Positions 15,518-24,023 of a DNA stretch of 24,074 nt are shown in pieces; position 1 is the first letter of the stretch; each line of letters begins with the position of its first letter. The notes under the pieces are model-generated. The model worked only from the letters and a program-made list of their open reading frames with translations, had not been told where the DNA came from and made no database searches. The DNA lies in NCBI GenBank assembly GCA_964622455.1, contig CAZUQP010000033.1:1-24074 (forward strand). The letters are read 5' to 3'. The stretch is from CAZUQP01 sp964622455 (GTDB lineage: Bacteria > Pseudomonadota > Gammaproteobacteria > DSM-16500). The translations under genes were made by a program, and so were the position numbers.

Positions 15518-15546
15518 ATTATATGCTCATCGCTAACAATAGCCAA
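15518..15546 (-). promoter_or_regulatory. Strong sigma-70-type promoter of purE-glyA
   Basis: On the minus strand, -35 TTGGCT (plus 15541-15546), an exact 17-base spacer and a consensus -10 TATAAT (plus 15518-15523). Transcription would start near 15511, about 25 bases before the purE ATG. I saw no E. coli-type PurR palindrome around it. Confidence 0.7.
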
Positions 15547-15586
15547 TAAGCAGACAAAGAAATGCTCTAAGATGATAAAAAAGAAG

Positions 15587-16696
15587 TTATTTTTTATTTT
15601 GTGCTTTCTGCGGGGATGATCCTAATTCTTGTTCTTCTTGCGGGGATGATTCTAATCCTCGTTTTATTTCTTCTTCTATTTCTAGAATTTCTTTGTTGAG
15701 CTCCCACTCTCTCACTACATACAAATTACGAAGAATCGAGCAATCTTCTTTTGCATTTTGCTCTACTGCCCCAAAAAGCATAGCGCTGACAGTGGTGCCA
15801 TTGAATCCATTGAATAATATACAATCATGGGGTGGTGCGCCGCGGACTAACGTAAAATCGATACCGAGACGTGAATCCCTATTAGCTATCTTAGCTATTT
15901 CTATAGTTTCTTTCTTATCCATCGAATAAATACGACCATTCTCGACTCGAGAAACATTATTTACGCCTGCGTCAAACCTCGAGCTCATGCTCCATTCCCG
16001 ACCACAACAAAATTCATCTAACATATGCTGCGGCAATACTTCGCGCTGTTTTTTACCTACCTCAAGCCATGCTTTAATAATATCTTCACCGGACAGTTTT
16101 TTGCTCATCCAGAGCGCGTATTGGTCAGTAAAATTTTTATATTTTGCAAAAAGAGGTTTCAAATCCACATGTTCTTTCTGTTCTTTTGCTTGTTTTACGA
16201 ATTCCTTCAGCAAATCGTTATAGTGTTTTCCCCCCGGAATAAACTTGGTAGAATCGATAAGCCGCCGAAATACGCGCCACATACGCGTGTCATATAATTT
16301 GAATGCTAATTGCAATGGACTGATCTCGTCAGAAGATTTGCTATCCTCATTTTCTAAGCGTCCTTTTTTAAGCATTATTGCTTCTGCTACGTGCCTCATA
16401 CGACTTGTATCAAAGTCGACCCGCACAAGGCCATATTCATTTGGCTTACTCCTACGACCTTCAAGGAGAGATAGGAATTTAGTAAAGTTGCTCTTTTTCA
16501 CGTCCGAGAACAGCTCGTTCACGAGTGTTTTCTTCTCTAATATTCTTCTCGAAAAGATCGTGTTTGTGTCTTTGGATGCGCGCGCAGACTTACTCGCCGC
16601 GTCTAGGCTCAAATAATCCGCAATCTTACGTGCTAGCTCTTCTGGTATTTTTTCAAACGAAGCAAGATCCTCTGGTTTTTTGCGACTACTAGACAT
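15587..16696 (-). CDS. F-box-containing effector-like protein
   Basis: A 369-residue protein. Residues 14-48 (FEKIPEELARKIADYLSL, then ASKSARASKDTNTIF) match an F-box: a P-E-E-L start, a hydrophobic helix ending YL and a following S/A-rich helix. F-boxes bind Skp1 of eukaryotic SCF ubiquitin ligases, so in a bacterium this implies action inside a eukaryotic host. The remaining part is unrecognised; SPLQLAFKLYDTRMWRVF and a segment around LPQHMLDEFC look like conserved blocks. The C-terminus is rich in glutamate (EILEIEEEIKRGLE, compatible with a Dot/Icm E-block) and carries a 10-residue tandem repeat containing SSPQ, from a 30-base repeat at about 15609-15660. The start at 16696 is chosen because AGAGGA lies 8 bases before it; an upstream in-frame ATG at 16750 lies upstream of the predicted promoter. 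Confidence 0.8.
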   Translation of the reverse strand: MSSSRKKPEDLASFEKIPEELARKIADYLSLDAASKSARASKDTNTIFSRRILEKKTLVNELFSDVKKSNFTKFLSLLEGRRSKPNEYGLVRVDFDTSRMRHVAEAIMLKKGRLENEDSKSSDEISPLQLAFKLYDTRMWRVFRRLIDSTKFIPGGKHYNDLLKEFVKQAKEQKEHVDLKPLFAKYKNFTDQYALWMSKKLSGEDIIKAWLEVGKKQREVLPQHMLDEFCCGREWSMSSRFDAGVNNVSRVENGRIYSMDKKETIEIAKIANRDSRLGIDFTLVRGAPPHDCILFNGFNGTTVSAMLFGAVEQNAKEDCSILRNLYVVREWELNKEILEIEEEIKRGLESSPQEEQELGSSPQKAQNKK

Positions 16697-16729
16697 ACAA
16701 TGAATCCTCTTTTGTATCGTTATAGCGCA

Positions 16730-16738
16730 ATTATAGCA
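16730..16738 (-). promoter_or_regulatory. Extended -10 promoter of the F-box gene
   Basis: TGCTATAAT on the minus strand, a consensus extended -10, about 34 bases before the chosen ATG. The -35 match is poor (TTCTAG at 17-base spacing). A second candidate, TTAAAC, 17 bases, TATAAC, lies 14 bases further downstream. Confidence 0.5.
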
Positions 16739-16861
16739 CAAGTTTAACACATCTAGAATAGCTTAAAGATTGGACAGGGCCATGGTTTAACGTTTTGTTT
16801 TTAATGTAAAATTACTATAAATCGAGAAAATCTTTGGAAGCAGCTTTTATTTTTTTGATCA

Positions 16862-18394
16862 TTAATGCCGAAAAGAGCGAACGCCCGTAAACACCATGGC
16901 AATATCATATTCATCGCATGCTGCAATGACTTCTTCATCACGCATAGAGCCGCCGGGTTGAATGATAGCGCGAACACCTGTATTAGCGAGGCAATCAATG
17001 CTATCGCGAAAGGGGAAAAACGCATCGGAAGCAAGTACTGAACCACTTAAATGTTCACCTGCTTTTTTAAGTGCAACTTCTACTGCGTGGACGCGAGAAA
17101 CTTGTCCTGCACCTATTCCAATAGTCGTGTTATGTTTTGCAAGTAAAATTGCATTTGATTTAATGTGCTTCACCACGCGCCAGGCAAACAACAAAGTTTC
17201 TATATCTTCCGCGATGGGTTTACAGTGGGTCACACATTTTAAATCTGTAGCGGTTATTATTTTGTTATCTTTTTCTTGAATTAATACGCCGCCTTCAATA
17301 AATTTCATCTCTTGCGATGCTTTTTTTATTGTGAGGGGTAATTCTAAAACACGTATATTTAGTTTAGCAGAAAATATGGCTAATGCTTCTTTGGTATATT
17401 TTGGCGCAATGATCACTTCAAAAAAAATTTTTGTGATAGTTTCCGCTAATTCTTTGGTACACGTTTCATTGAGCGCAATCACACCACCAAATGCTGATAA
17501 AGAATCAGATGCAAATGCATGTTCAAATGCTGACAAAATAGTATCTGCCATCGCAACACCACACGGATTGGCATGTTTGACAATTACGCACGCGGGTTCT
17601 TTAAATTCTTGCACGCACGCAAAAGCCGCATCACTGTCAGCAATATTGTTATACGATAATTCTTTTCCTTGATATTGCACAGCCTTCAAAATACCCTGAT
17701 CTTCTGTTGCGATTTTATAAGCAGCAGCCGCTTGATGCGGGTTTTCTCCATATCGCAAATTCATTTGTTTTTTTAATGGCAAATTAATCATGTCGGGAAA
17801 AATATTTTTTTCTAAATAATAATGAATCATTGCATCATATTGGCCGGTGTGTGCGAATGCTTTGGTCGCGAGGATTTTTCGTGTGCCAAAACTTAAACTC
17901 CGTTTTTCATGCAATTCTTGCAACACCCATTGATAATCTAATGGATCCACAATCACCCCGGCCCATCCCATATTTTTTGCGGCTGAACGTAACATGGCAG
18001 GGCCGCCAATATCAATATTTTCTATCACTTCATCAAATGCAACATTTGCTTTTTGTGTAGTTGCTACAAACGGGTATAAATTCACAACCACTAAATCAAT
18101 CCATTTGATTTCATGTGTATCAGCCATTGATTGATGAAGATCACGTAACCCCAAAATGCCGCCATGAATTTTAGGATGCAGCGTTTTAACCCGCCCATCC
18201 ATGATTTCTGGAAATCCCGTGACGTCAGAGACATCCCGCACAGCAATCTTTGCCTCACGCAGCAATTTACTTGTCCCACCTGTAGAGATAATTTCAATGT
18301 TAAGTTCTGATAAAGCACGCGCAAAATCAATAATCCCTTCTTTATGAGAAACAGAAATTAAAGCGCGCTTAATGGAAATAGGCTGATCATTCAT
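16862..18394 (-). CDS. purH: Bifunctional AICAR formyltransferase / IMP cyclohydrolase
   Basis: PurH carries out the last two steps of IMP synthesis. The 510-residue protein is full length. The N-terminal cyclohydrolase half shows RALISVSHKEGI (10-21), STGGTSK (37-43) and DGRVKTLHPKIHGG (66-79). The transformylase half shows RYGENPHQ (214-221) and VKHANPCG with K273 and H274. The C-terminus ends VFTGVRSFRH, as expected. No good ribosome binding site precedes the ATG at 18394, and no clear promoter is seen in the 66 bases separating it from the ankyrin gene, so it may be read through from upstream. The gene lies alone between two effector-like genes. Confidence 0.96.
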   Translation of the reverse strand: MNDQPISIKRALISVSHKEGIIDFARALSELNIEIISTGGTSKLLREAKIAVRDVSDVTGFPEIMDGRVKTLHPKIHGGILGLRDLHQSMADTHEIKWIDLVVVNLYPFVATTQKANVAFDEVIENIDIGGPAMLRSAAKNMGWAGVIVDPLDYQWVLQELHEKRSLSFGTRKILATKAFAHTGQYDAMIHYYLEKNIFPDMINLPLKKQMNLRYGENPHQAAAAYKIATEDQGILKAVQYQGKELSYNNIADSDAAFACVQEFKEPACVIVKHANPCGVAMADTILSAFEHAFASDSLSAFGGVIALNETCTKELAETITKIFFEVIIAPKYTKEALAIFSAKLNIRVLELPLTIKKASQEMKFIEGGVLIQEKDNKIITATDLKCVTHCKPIAEDIETLLFAWRVVKHIKSNAILLAKHNTTIGIGAGQVSRVHAVEVALKKAGEHLSGSVLASDAFFPFRDSIDCLANTGVRAIIQPGGSMRDEEVIAACDEYDIAMVFTGVRSFRH

Positions 18395-18460
18395 ATATTA
18401 AATGTGTGATACGTAAAATGGCTGCTTCAAAATATACACTTCTTTTTGATTATTCACCAC

Positions 18461-20806
18461 CTAATTAAATCGCATTCCCATCATTTCTTTTTTTTGATTT
18501 TGCAAGATATCATTTATTCCACTATAGGCAGGATGCCTAAAAAAGCTAAAGCAGCCAATGATGCGTCGTCGCTGAAAAAGCGCCGTGATTTTTTTTGCTT
18601 CTTTTTCTATACTGATCATCATTTCTTGAGTCGGACACTTATAAGCACGATGAATAGCATTTTCTAAATCATCCAATACTTGGCGCTTGTTTTGTTTTGA
18701 CAATTGATTACGCTGTTGATGCATCCATAAAATCAATCGTGATGCAAAATTATCCATTGCAAAAAAAGCTCGCCGTTGGCTTTGATCTATTTTTTCATCC
18801 AAGATATTTTTTAATGCGATGGTGCGTTCTGGGAAATTAAAAAAGAGTGAATTTTTCTTCTCTGTTTCTTTTAAACGATTTTTAAGATCAGCTTCATCTA
18901 TTTTATCAACAATTACTTCATGGCCCATAGCTAAAGCTAAATCTCTCGCCAATAAGCCATTTGATTTCATCTGATAGTTCGCCCCATGATTCAATAATAA
19001 TTCTGTAATATCGGTATACCCAAAAAAAGCAGCTATATGAAGTGCTGTAAAATCCATTAATTTATCAACTAATACGTCATTATTTTTTTCTCGGATCAAT
19101 TTATCCATAAAATGTAACTTTTGTCTTTCTTTTGCAGAATCCATTAATTCCGAGGTCATGCCTATCAATTTCGCATCAATTTGAAGATTTTTTTCTTCTA
19201 AAAATCGTTTGACCACTTCCTGATTATTGTCTCGCACCGCGAAATGAAATGGTGTGAGGCTATGATTGATGGTGCGAGCGTTTAGATTCGCGCCATAATT
19301 TAGCAAAACTGTTACAATCTTAGAAGAGGCTGCAAAATGAAGTGGTGTTATGCCATTATCTAAAGGAGCATTAGGATTTGCACCTTTTTCCAATAAAGCA
19401 CTCGCAATCCAAACAAAATCCCTCTGTGCTGCGTAATGAAGAGATGTTGCATTACGCTCTTCTCTAAACGCTGCGCCTGGATTTGCGCCCCTTCCTAATA
19501 AAATAGCGACCATTTGTGCATAGCCTATTTGTGATGCCCCATAAAGTGAGGTATCAATGTATGGTTCCGCGCCCCCCGCATCTAACAGCAATTTGAGGGT
19601 TTCTTCATCCCCATATTTAGTTGCAATATACAACCACGACATTCCTATCGAATTGATTAGTTGCGCTTTTTCTTTGGTCACCGCATGTAATTTTTTCCAT
19701 TCTTTTTTATTCTGCAAGTCTTCAAGATAAACCTTACTGTGTTCGCTCTGAGTTTTTTTACTGAACATTTGCGTGGCAAATATCGCGACCCTTTTGCCTG
19801 GCTTTTGTCCAGAAGATTTTAAGAGAGCGCACCTTACTTTATCGGCTATATCTTTATCATTTTTTATATCTTCTATTAAACTTGAATTTGAGAATTTCCA
19901 AACTTTCTCTTTAGGATTGTATCCCATCGCAATCGCATGCTTTCCATTAGTCAGTATAAAACTGATCGGCTCATCGTAGATTGGTTTCTGTTCTATTAAT
20001 GTTTCACGCAAAAATCTAAAATAATCATGTAATTCCTGTTCAGGGTAAACGCCAGAAAAAATAGCTGATGCTTCTACATTTGTTTTTTCAAATTGATATG
20101 TTTTCCCATTTTCTTCTTTTTTTTCCTCAACCATCAGTGCGTCAGGAAGTGTGAATGGAAAAGTTCGTTGTGCATGTTGTTTCATAGGAATCAATTTTAA
20201 AAAAGCCCCTCCTTTTGACAAAATGGCATCTTCTAGCTGCACGAGTTGCCCATATGTTAAGACACTCACAATTTCATCAGTTGATGAAAGACCTATAATT
20301 TTTTTTAAATCCATTATTTTTTCTAATTCATTTTCATTTAAGATCTTTCTGCTATTACCTATTTCATCGAACTGAAAAAGCTCGATAGGTGATTTCTGAG
20401 TTAATATAAAAATATTTTTAAACTGCGTGTTTCTTGTTTTTAAAAAATCTGGGATTAATTGCAAATCTAATCTATTGAAAAGATGGTGATAATTTTCAGG
20501 GGATTGACTGATAATAACATTCTCAAAAAATGCGGGCATAGTAAAAACAAAATTTTCCCTCCTAGTCATGGCTGGAGGTATATTATTTTCTTTATCAATC
20601 TGAATTTTATTCTTAACATTTTCAAGCTCAGTGGAAAAAGCATAATTAAGAATATCAAACGTCGTTAATCGTTCATTATATATTTTAGTATTGCCCGATA
20701 AAATCGCAGGCACTGCCATCGATGCAAGGCCATAACACATCCCTTTTTCATCGATTTCATACTGTAAGCTCTTCATATTTTGAGAGAGTTTTTGACGATT
20801 AAGCAT
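18461..20806 (-). CDS. Ankyrin-repeat protein with possible papain/YopT-like N-terminal domain
   Basis: A 781-residue protein. Ankyrin repeats cover about 388-515 and continue to about 640; clear units are 452-481 (ATSLHYAAQ...LLEKGANPNA), 483-511 (NGITPLHFAAS...LLNYGANLNA), 517-545 and 585-613 (DFTALHIAAFFGY...LLLNHGANYQ). The N-terminal 390 residues hold EKGMCYGLASM with C24, and ILTNGKHAIAMGYNPKEKVWKFSN with H290 and N307. A glycine-cysteine near the N-terminus followed by a late HA(I/V)A motif and an aromatic-rich strand is the pattern of C58 (YopT-like) peptidases. Region 640-781 is helical and basic, with no recognised domain. There is no signal peptide. GAGA lies 10 bases before the ATG. 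Ankyrin assignment is firm; the protease is a hypothesis. Confidence 0.88.
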   Translation of the reverse strand: MLNRQKLSQNMKSLQYEIDEKGMCYGLASMAVPAILSGNTKIYNERLTTFDILNYAFSTELENVKNKIQIDKENNIPPAMTRRENFVFTMPAFFENVIISQSPENYHHLFNRLDLQLIPDFLKTRNTQFKNIFILTQKSPIELFQFDEIGNSRKILNENELEKIMDLKKIIGLSSTDEIVSVLTYGQLVQLEDAILSKGGAFLKLIPMKQHAQRTFPFTLPDALMVEEKKEENGKTYQFEKTNVEASAIFSGVYPEQELHDYFRFLRETLIEQKPIYDEPISFILTNGKHAIAMGYNPKEKVWKFSNSSLIEDIKNDKDIADKVRCALLKSSGQKPGKRVAIFATQMFSKKTQSEHSKVYLEDLQNKKEWKKLHAVTKEKAQLINSIGMSWLYIATKYGDEETLKLLLDAGGAEPYIDTSLYGASQIGYAQMVAILLGRGANPGAAFREERNATSLHYAAQRDFVWIASALLEKGANPNAPLDNGITPLHFAASSKIVTVLLNYGANLNARTINHSLTPFHFAVRDNNQEVVKRFLEEKNLQIDAKLIGMTSELMDSAKERQKLHFMDKLIREKNNDVLVDKLMDFTALHIAAFFGYTDITELLLNHGANYQMKSNGLLARDLALAMGHEVIVDKIDEADLKNRLKETEKKNSLFFNFPERTIALKNILDEKIDQSQRRAFFAMDNFASRLILWMHQQRNQLSKQNKRQVLDDLENAIHRAYKCPTQEMMISIEKEAKKITALFQRRRIIGCFSFFRHPAYSGINDILQNQKKEMMGMRFN

Positions 20807-20925
20807 AGCGTAATATTCTCGTTTTGGTTTAATTTTTTATTTAAAATAGCGTTAATTATAAATGAGTTAACTTATGGATTAATTAAAAGAATAAGAAAAA
20901 TCGGAAAAATGGGCTCAATGATACA

Positions 20926-21501
20926 CTAATATCGGACTTGATGAATAGCTTCAATTAATGCTTTTCCTTCAAGCACTTGCACACGGGCTTTTAAAGATTC
21001 AGCAGTGTCGCCCGGCAAAACAGGACAGGCTTTTTGCACGAGAATAGGCCCTTGATCGACTATTTCCGTAACTTCATGCACCGTGCACCCTGTTTCTTTC
21101 ATGTTGGCATTTAACACTGCTTGATGCACATTTTTATCCATTCCGCCTGCAAACAAAGGGAGTAAAGAGGGATGCACATTAATAATTTTATTCTTCCACT
21201 GTTTGATAAAATCGTTTGATAATATTCGCATATAACCAATCAAAATAATTAAATCAACTAAATGCTCTCGCATAAGAAAAGAAATTTTTTCATCATATGC
21301 TTCACGCGTAAGCTCTGCAGGATCGATAAAAAAAGCAGATAATCCGTGCTTTTTAGCACGCTCTAAAATATAAGCATCTTTTTTATTGCTCACCACTAAT
21401 TGAATAGTGGCCGCCAATTTTTTTTGTTCTATGGCATCAATAATAGGTTGCAAACTAGTGCCGCGAGTGGAACCTAAGATTCCAATCTGTATATTTCGCA
21501 T
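20926..21501 (-). CDS. purN: Phosphoribosylglycinamide formyltransferase
   Basis: PurN transfers the formyl group of 10-formyl-THF to GAR. The 191-residue protein keeps the catalytic residues N108 and H110 in INVHPSLLP and D149 in EIVDQGPILVQ. The phosphate loop is GSTRGTSLQ (10-18) rather than the common G-S/N-G-S/T-N-L-Q, and GGMDKNVHQAV replaces the usual P-G-L-H-T segment, so it belongs to a divergent PurN branch. It begins three bases after purD, and the two form an operon. Confidence 0.92.
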   Translation of the reverse strand: MRNIQIGILGSTRGTSLQPIIDAIEQKKLAATIQLVVSNKKDAYILERAKKHGLSAFFIDPAELTREAYDEKISFLMREHLVDLIILIGYMRILSNDFIKQWKNKIINVHPSLLPLFAGGMDKNVHQAVLNANMKETGCTVHEVTEIVDQGPILVQKACPVLPGDTAESLKARVQVLEGKALIEAIHQVRY

Positions 21502-21504
21502 ATC

Positions 21505-22842
21505 CTAATCCATATTTCCTTCATGCACTTTTGCTCGTAATGTCTGCATAGCACTTATACGCTGATTGATTAATTTTTCAGTGCCGATATCTTCACGATG
21601 AAATAACTCACCTTTAATGCGTTGCATTTCCATTTCCGCTATTTTTTCAGCAAGAAAGATTGTATCCGCAATACCCACCACTGCGACTGCACGAGAAGTG
21701 GTGGTATAGAGTTTACCATCGCACTCATCAATCGCTGCAAGGTACAATTGTTCGGGATTTTTAATTTCACCCACATCAATCAAGCTATTTTTTTGAGGAT
21801 GATCAGGATAACCCTTGGGCACTGCATATTTACAAACCGTTGCTGCATCTTCAAAAACAATCTTTAAAGAAGATAATTTTTCTGAAATCATCCCCTCACA
21901 AATATCGACTAAATCGGTTTTTAAAATGGCCAACACATTCATGGCTTCAGGATCACCAAAGCGCGCATTAAATTCAATCACACGCACGCCCTGTTTTGTT
22001 GCCATAAAACTGCCGTATAAAATACCGATATATTTTTCACCGCATTCTTTTTCTAATGCATTCATCACTGCTTGATTAATTTTAAATGCATCATTCACAT
22101 CTTTATCTGTTAAAAATGGCAAGCGATGATTGCTATCTGAATAACTGCCCATGCCGCCAGTATTCGGCCCTTTATCATTAATAAAAGCACGTTTATGATC
22201 TTGCACCAATGGCATAGGCACCAAATGTTTCCCATCCGAAAAACACATAAACGAAAATTCTTCGCCTACACATTTTTCTTCAATCACAAAAGAATGTTTC
22301 AATCGGTAAAGTTCTTCGCAAAAATGATAAGCTTCATCCAGAGAATGTAAATGATCGCCCGCGACTTTAACCCCTTTACCGCCCATCAACCCGTTTGCTT
22401 TGATCACATAACACCCATCGCCTAAGCGCTGCAAAAATTCTTTTGCACCGCTTAAATCATGAAATACTTGATAAAGAGGTGAACCTGAAATGCGATATTT
22501 TTTTAATAAATCCCGCGCAAACGATTTACTGGTTTCAATTTGCGCTAATTTTTGGGTCGGGCCAATCACAAAAATATTTTCTTTCCATAAAGCATCCGCG
22601 ATGCCCTTCTCAAGCGGCGCTTCAGGCCCCACAATCACAAATTTTGCTTTGCACTCTTTTGCAAATTTTGTCATCGCATCGACATCATTCATATTACCCA
22701 TTAAATAATATTTAGATAATTCACGAATGCCGGGATGATGAGAATTGCCATAACAATATACAGTTGGTTGTTTGGGCGAACGATGAAATGCTTTTGCGAT
22801 GGCATGCTCACGCGCACCAGAGCCTATGATTAAAATATTCAT
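21505..22842 (-). CDS. purD: Phosphoribosylamine-glycine ligase
   Basis: PurD joins phosphoribosylamine and glycine with ATP to give GAR, the substrate of PurN encoded next to it. With the start at 22842 the protein has 445 residues, slightly longer than the usual 420-430. It opens with MNILIIGSGAREHAIAKAF and has ATP-grasp features: GLMGGKGVKVA, FVIEEKCVGEEFSFMCFSDG, NTGGMGSYS and VIEFNARFGDPEAM. An upstream in-frame ATG at 22893 is rejected because it falls within the predicted promoter. AAAGAAA before the chosen ATG is a weak ribosome binding site. Confidence 0.95.
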   Translation of the reverse strand: MNILIIGSGAREHAIAKAFHRSPKQPTVYCYGNSHHPGIRELSKYYLMGNMNDVDAMTKFAKECKAKFVIVGPEAPLEKGIADALWKENIFVIGPTQKLAQIETSKSFARDLLKKYRISGSPLYQVFHDLSGAKEFLQRLGDGCYVIKANGLMGGKGVKVAGDHLHSLDEAYHFCEELYRLKHSFVIEEKCVGEEFSFMCFSDGKHLVPMPLVQDHKRAFINDKGPNTGGMGSYSDSNHRLPFLTDKDVNDAFKINQAVMNALEKECGEKYIGILYGSFMATKQGVRVIEFNARFGDPEAMNVLAILKTDLVDICEGMISEKLSSLKIVFEDAATVCKYAVPKGYPDHPQKNSLIDVGEIKNPEQLYLAAIDECDGKLYTTTSRAVAVVGIADTIFLAEKIAEMEMQRIKGELFHREDIGTEKLINQRISAMQTLRAKVHEGNMD

Positions 22843-22888
22843 ATATTTTTCTTTAGTAAAGATCTGTAGGAAAGTCAACGTTGTCATC

Positions 22889-22916
22889 ATCATATCATTC
22901 TAAAAAAAACGATCAA
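22889..22916 (-). promoter_or_regulatory. Probable promoter of purD-purN
   Basis: On the minus strand, -35 TTGATC (plus 22911-22916), a 16-base spacer and an extended -10 TGATATGAT (hexamer TATGAT at plus 22889-22894). Transcription would start near 22882, leaving a leader of about 40 bases before the purD ATG. Confidence 0.6.
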
Positions 22917-22976
22917 CCTATCCGCGTGATTAAATTTTGATCGTTAAAATTTTTAATAAATATTTTTTTCACTCAA

Positions 22977-22992
22977 TTAAGAAAACCTTAAT
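22977..22992 (+). promoter_or_regulatory. PmrA-box-like direct repeat upstream of the 237-residue gene
   Basis: TTAAG (22977-22981) and TTAAT (22988-22992, preceded by C) recur with an 11-base offset, ending 52 bases before the start codon. Spacing and distance fit the PmrA box of Dot/Icm-related promoters as I recall it. An alternative plain promoter is TTGATC (22937-22942), 18 bases, TATTTT. Confidence 0.3.
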
Positions 22993-23044
22993 CTTTCTTC
23001 ATTACCATTGCCGCATCTTAAAAAAATTTTCAAGGAGAAAAAAA

Positions 23045-23758
23045 ATGACAGCTACTCGTACTGCTAGTCCTACAAATGCAGCCACAGAAAAAACCGACCC
23101 TCTTAAAGAGTATACCAAACCCGATGCCCCCGATCTCGATGAATCACCCAGTGAACAAAAAGAACCCCAAAAAAATAAGGATGATCTTCGACTAGAGATT
23201 CGTTACACAGCTGAGGAAGCACTTAAATTAGCGCTAGGCATATTAGCAGATGAAGGTGTTCATAGTACTTATAAAAGAGCCAATCTATTTTTCAAAGCAA
23301 ACGCTGTAACAGCACTGACAGCTCTTGGATTAGGCGTAACATCTGCGATTGGTCTTGGAACATCAGAAAAAGACCAAACAGGAATGAATCGTTGGATACA
23401 CGACAAAACAAACTTTAACAAAAGAGATATGGAAATAGCAGAAATAACCGGTACCGCTACAGGTTTTGGTGGATTCGTTGCAGCAGGACGCGCTACTTAT
23501 CAAAATTATCAAGCACGAAACGCCGCGGGCAGAACATTTTCATCCTTAGGAAATGATAGAATTCAAGAGAATCTTCAACAGTATTTACGGCTAGGAGGAG
23601 TGCTTAAGGAAAATGAATTTATTGAAGGTAAGGCGCACTTAGGAGGGATCTATAACAGAATTCAAGAAAAAATAAAGCTACTAGCTAAAGAAGGATCACA
23701 AGTATCGACACAGCCCGAGGCAGAGCAGCCTTTGCTACAACCACGACCAGGATTCTAG
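23045..23758 (+). CDS. Uncharacterised small protein with two hydrophobic segments, effector-like
   Basis: I do not recognise this 237-residue protein. The N-terminal 55 residues are polar and rich in T, P, E, D and K, probably disordered. A hydrophobic G/A-rich segment (NAVTALTALGLGVTSAIGLG, about 86-105) and a second weaker one (ITGTATGFGGFVAAG, about 132-146) could form a membrane hairpin, as in some host-membrane-targeted proteins. The C-terminus is polar and ends QPLLQPRPGF. The start at 23045 is set by AAGGAG (23032-23037) with 7 bases of spacing; the frame is open further upstream, but those residues would be translated from AT-rich intergenic DNA. It is monocistronic, with a strong terminator after it. 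Secretion is inference only. Confidence 0.7.
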   Translation: MTATRTASPTNAATEKTDPLKEYTKPDAPDLDESPSEQKEPQKNKDDLRLEIRYTAEEALKLALGILADEGVHSTYKRANLFFKANAVTALTALGLGVTSAIGLGTSEKDQTGMNRWIHDKTNFNKRDMEIAEITGTATGFGGFVAAGRATYQNYQARNAAGRTFSSLGNDRIQENLQQYLRLGGVLKENEFIEGKAHLGGIYNRIQEKIKLLAKEGSQVSTQPEAEQPLLQPRPGF

Positions 23759-23782
23759 CCATAGCCTAGCGCTAAAAGAACT

Positions 23783-23816
23783 AAAACCGATTAGGAAACA
23801 AACCTAATCGGTTTTT
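23783..23816 (+). terminator. Rho-independent terminator
   Basis: A perfect stem, AAAACCGATTAGG pairing with CCTAATCGGTTTT, closes a 7-base AAACAAA loop and runs straight into a T-rich tail. It lies 24 bases after the stop of the 237-residue gene. The A/T symmetry means it could also work on the minus strand. Confidence 0.9.
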
Positions 23817-23823
23817 TATTTCA

Positions 23824-23840
23824 AACAGCTAGGGGCTGTT
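23824..23840. repeat. Small hairpin AACAGC/GCTGTT
   Basis: A 6-bp inverted repeat with a TAGGG loop, just after the terminator. It opens a 250-base stretch (23817-24074) in which I see no gene, only several inverted repeats. Confidence 0.4.
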
Positions 23841-23991
23841 GACATTTCATCTTACGATGGCTGTAAAAATCTAAACTTGATCTAACATTGATTGTCGAAT
23901 TTATTGTAGCAAGTTTTCGTGTTTTCAGGCCAATGACTTGAAACCCACATAGTCTGAAATCAGGTTTTCTGTACTACAACACGCTTTGTCT

Positions 23992-24014
23992 TTTCAGGGC
24001 CTACGGCCCTGAAA
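23992..24014. repeat. Perfect 10-bp hairpin TTTCAGGGCC/GGCCCTGAAA
   Basis: Exact 10-bp inverted arms with a 3-base TAC loop. A degenerate relative (TTTCAGGCC...TTGAAA) lies 69 bases upstream at 23923-23943, suggesting a repeated palindromic unit. Confidence 0.65.
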
Positions 24015-24023
24015 CTAATTTAG

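Noticed and set aside
16697..16750. Upstream start for the F-box protein at 16750
   Set aside because: It lies upstream of the predicted extended -10, so it would not be transcribed from that promoter; the later ATG has a good AGAGGA site.
22843..22893. Upstream start for PurD at 22893
   Set aside because: It falls in the predicted promoter and adds 17 residues before the conserved MNILIIGSGAREHA start.
22937..23044. Upstream start for the 237-residue protein at 22937
   Set aside because: The extension is encoded by AT-rich promoter-like DNA with no ribosome binding site; AAGGAG directly precedes the ATG at 23045.
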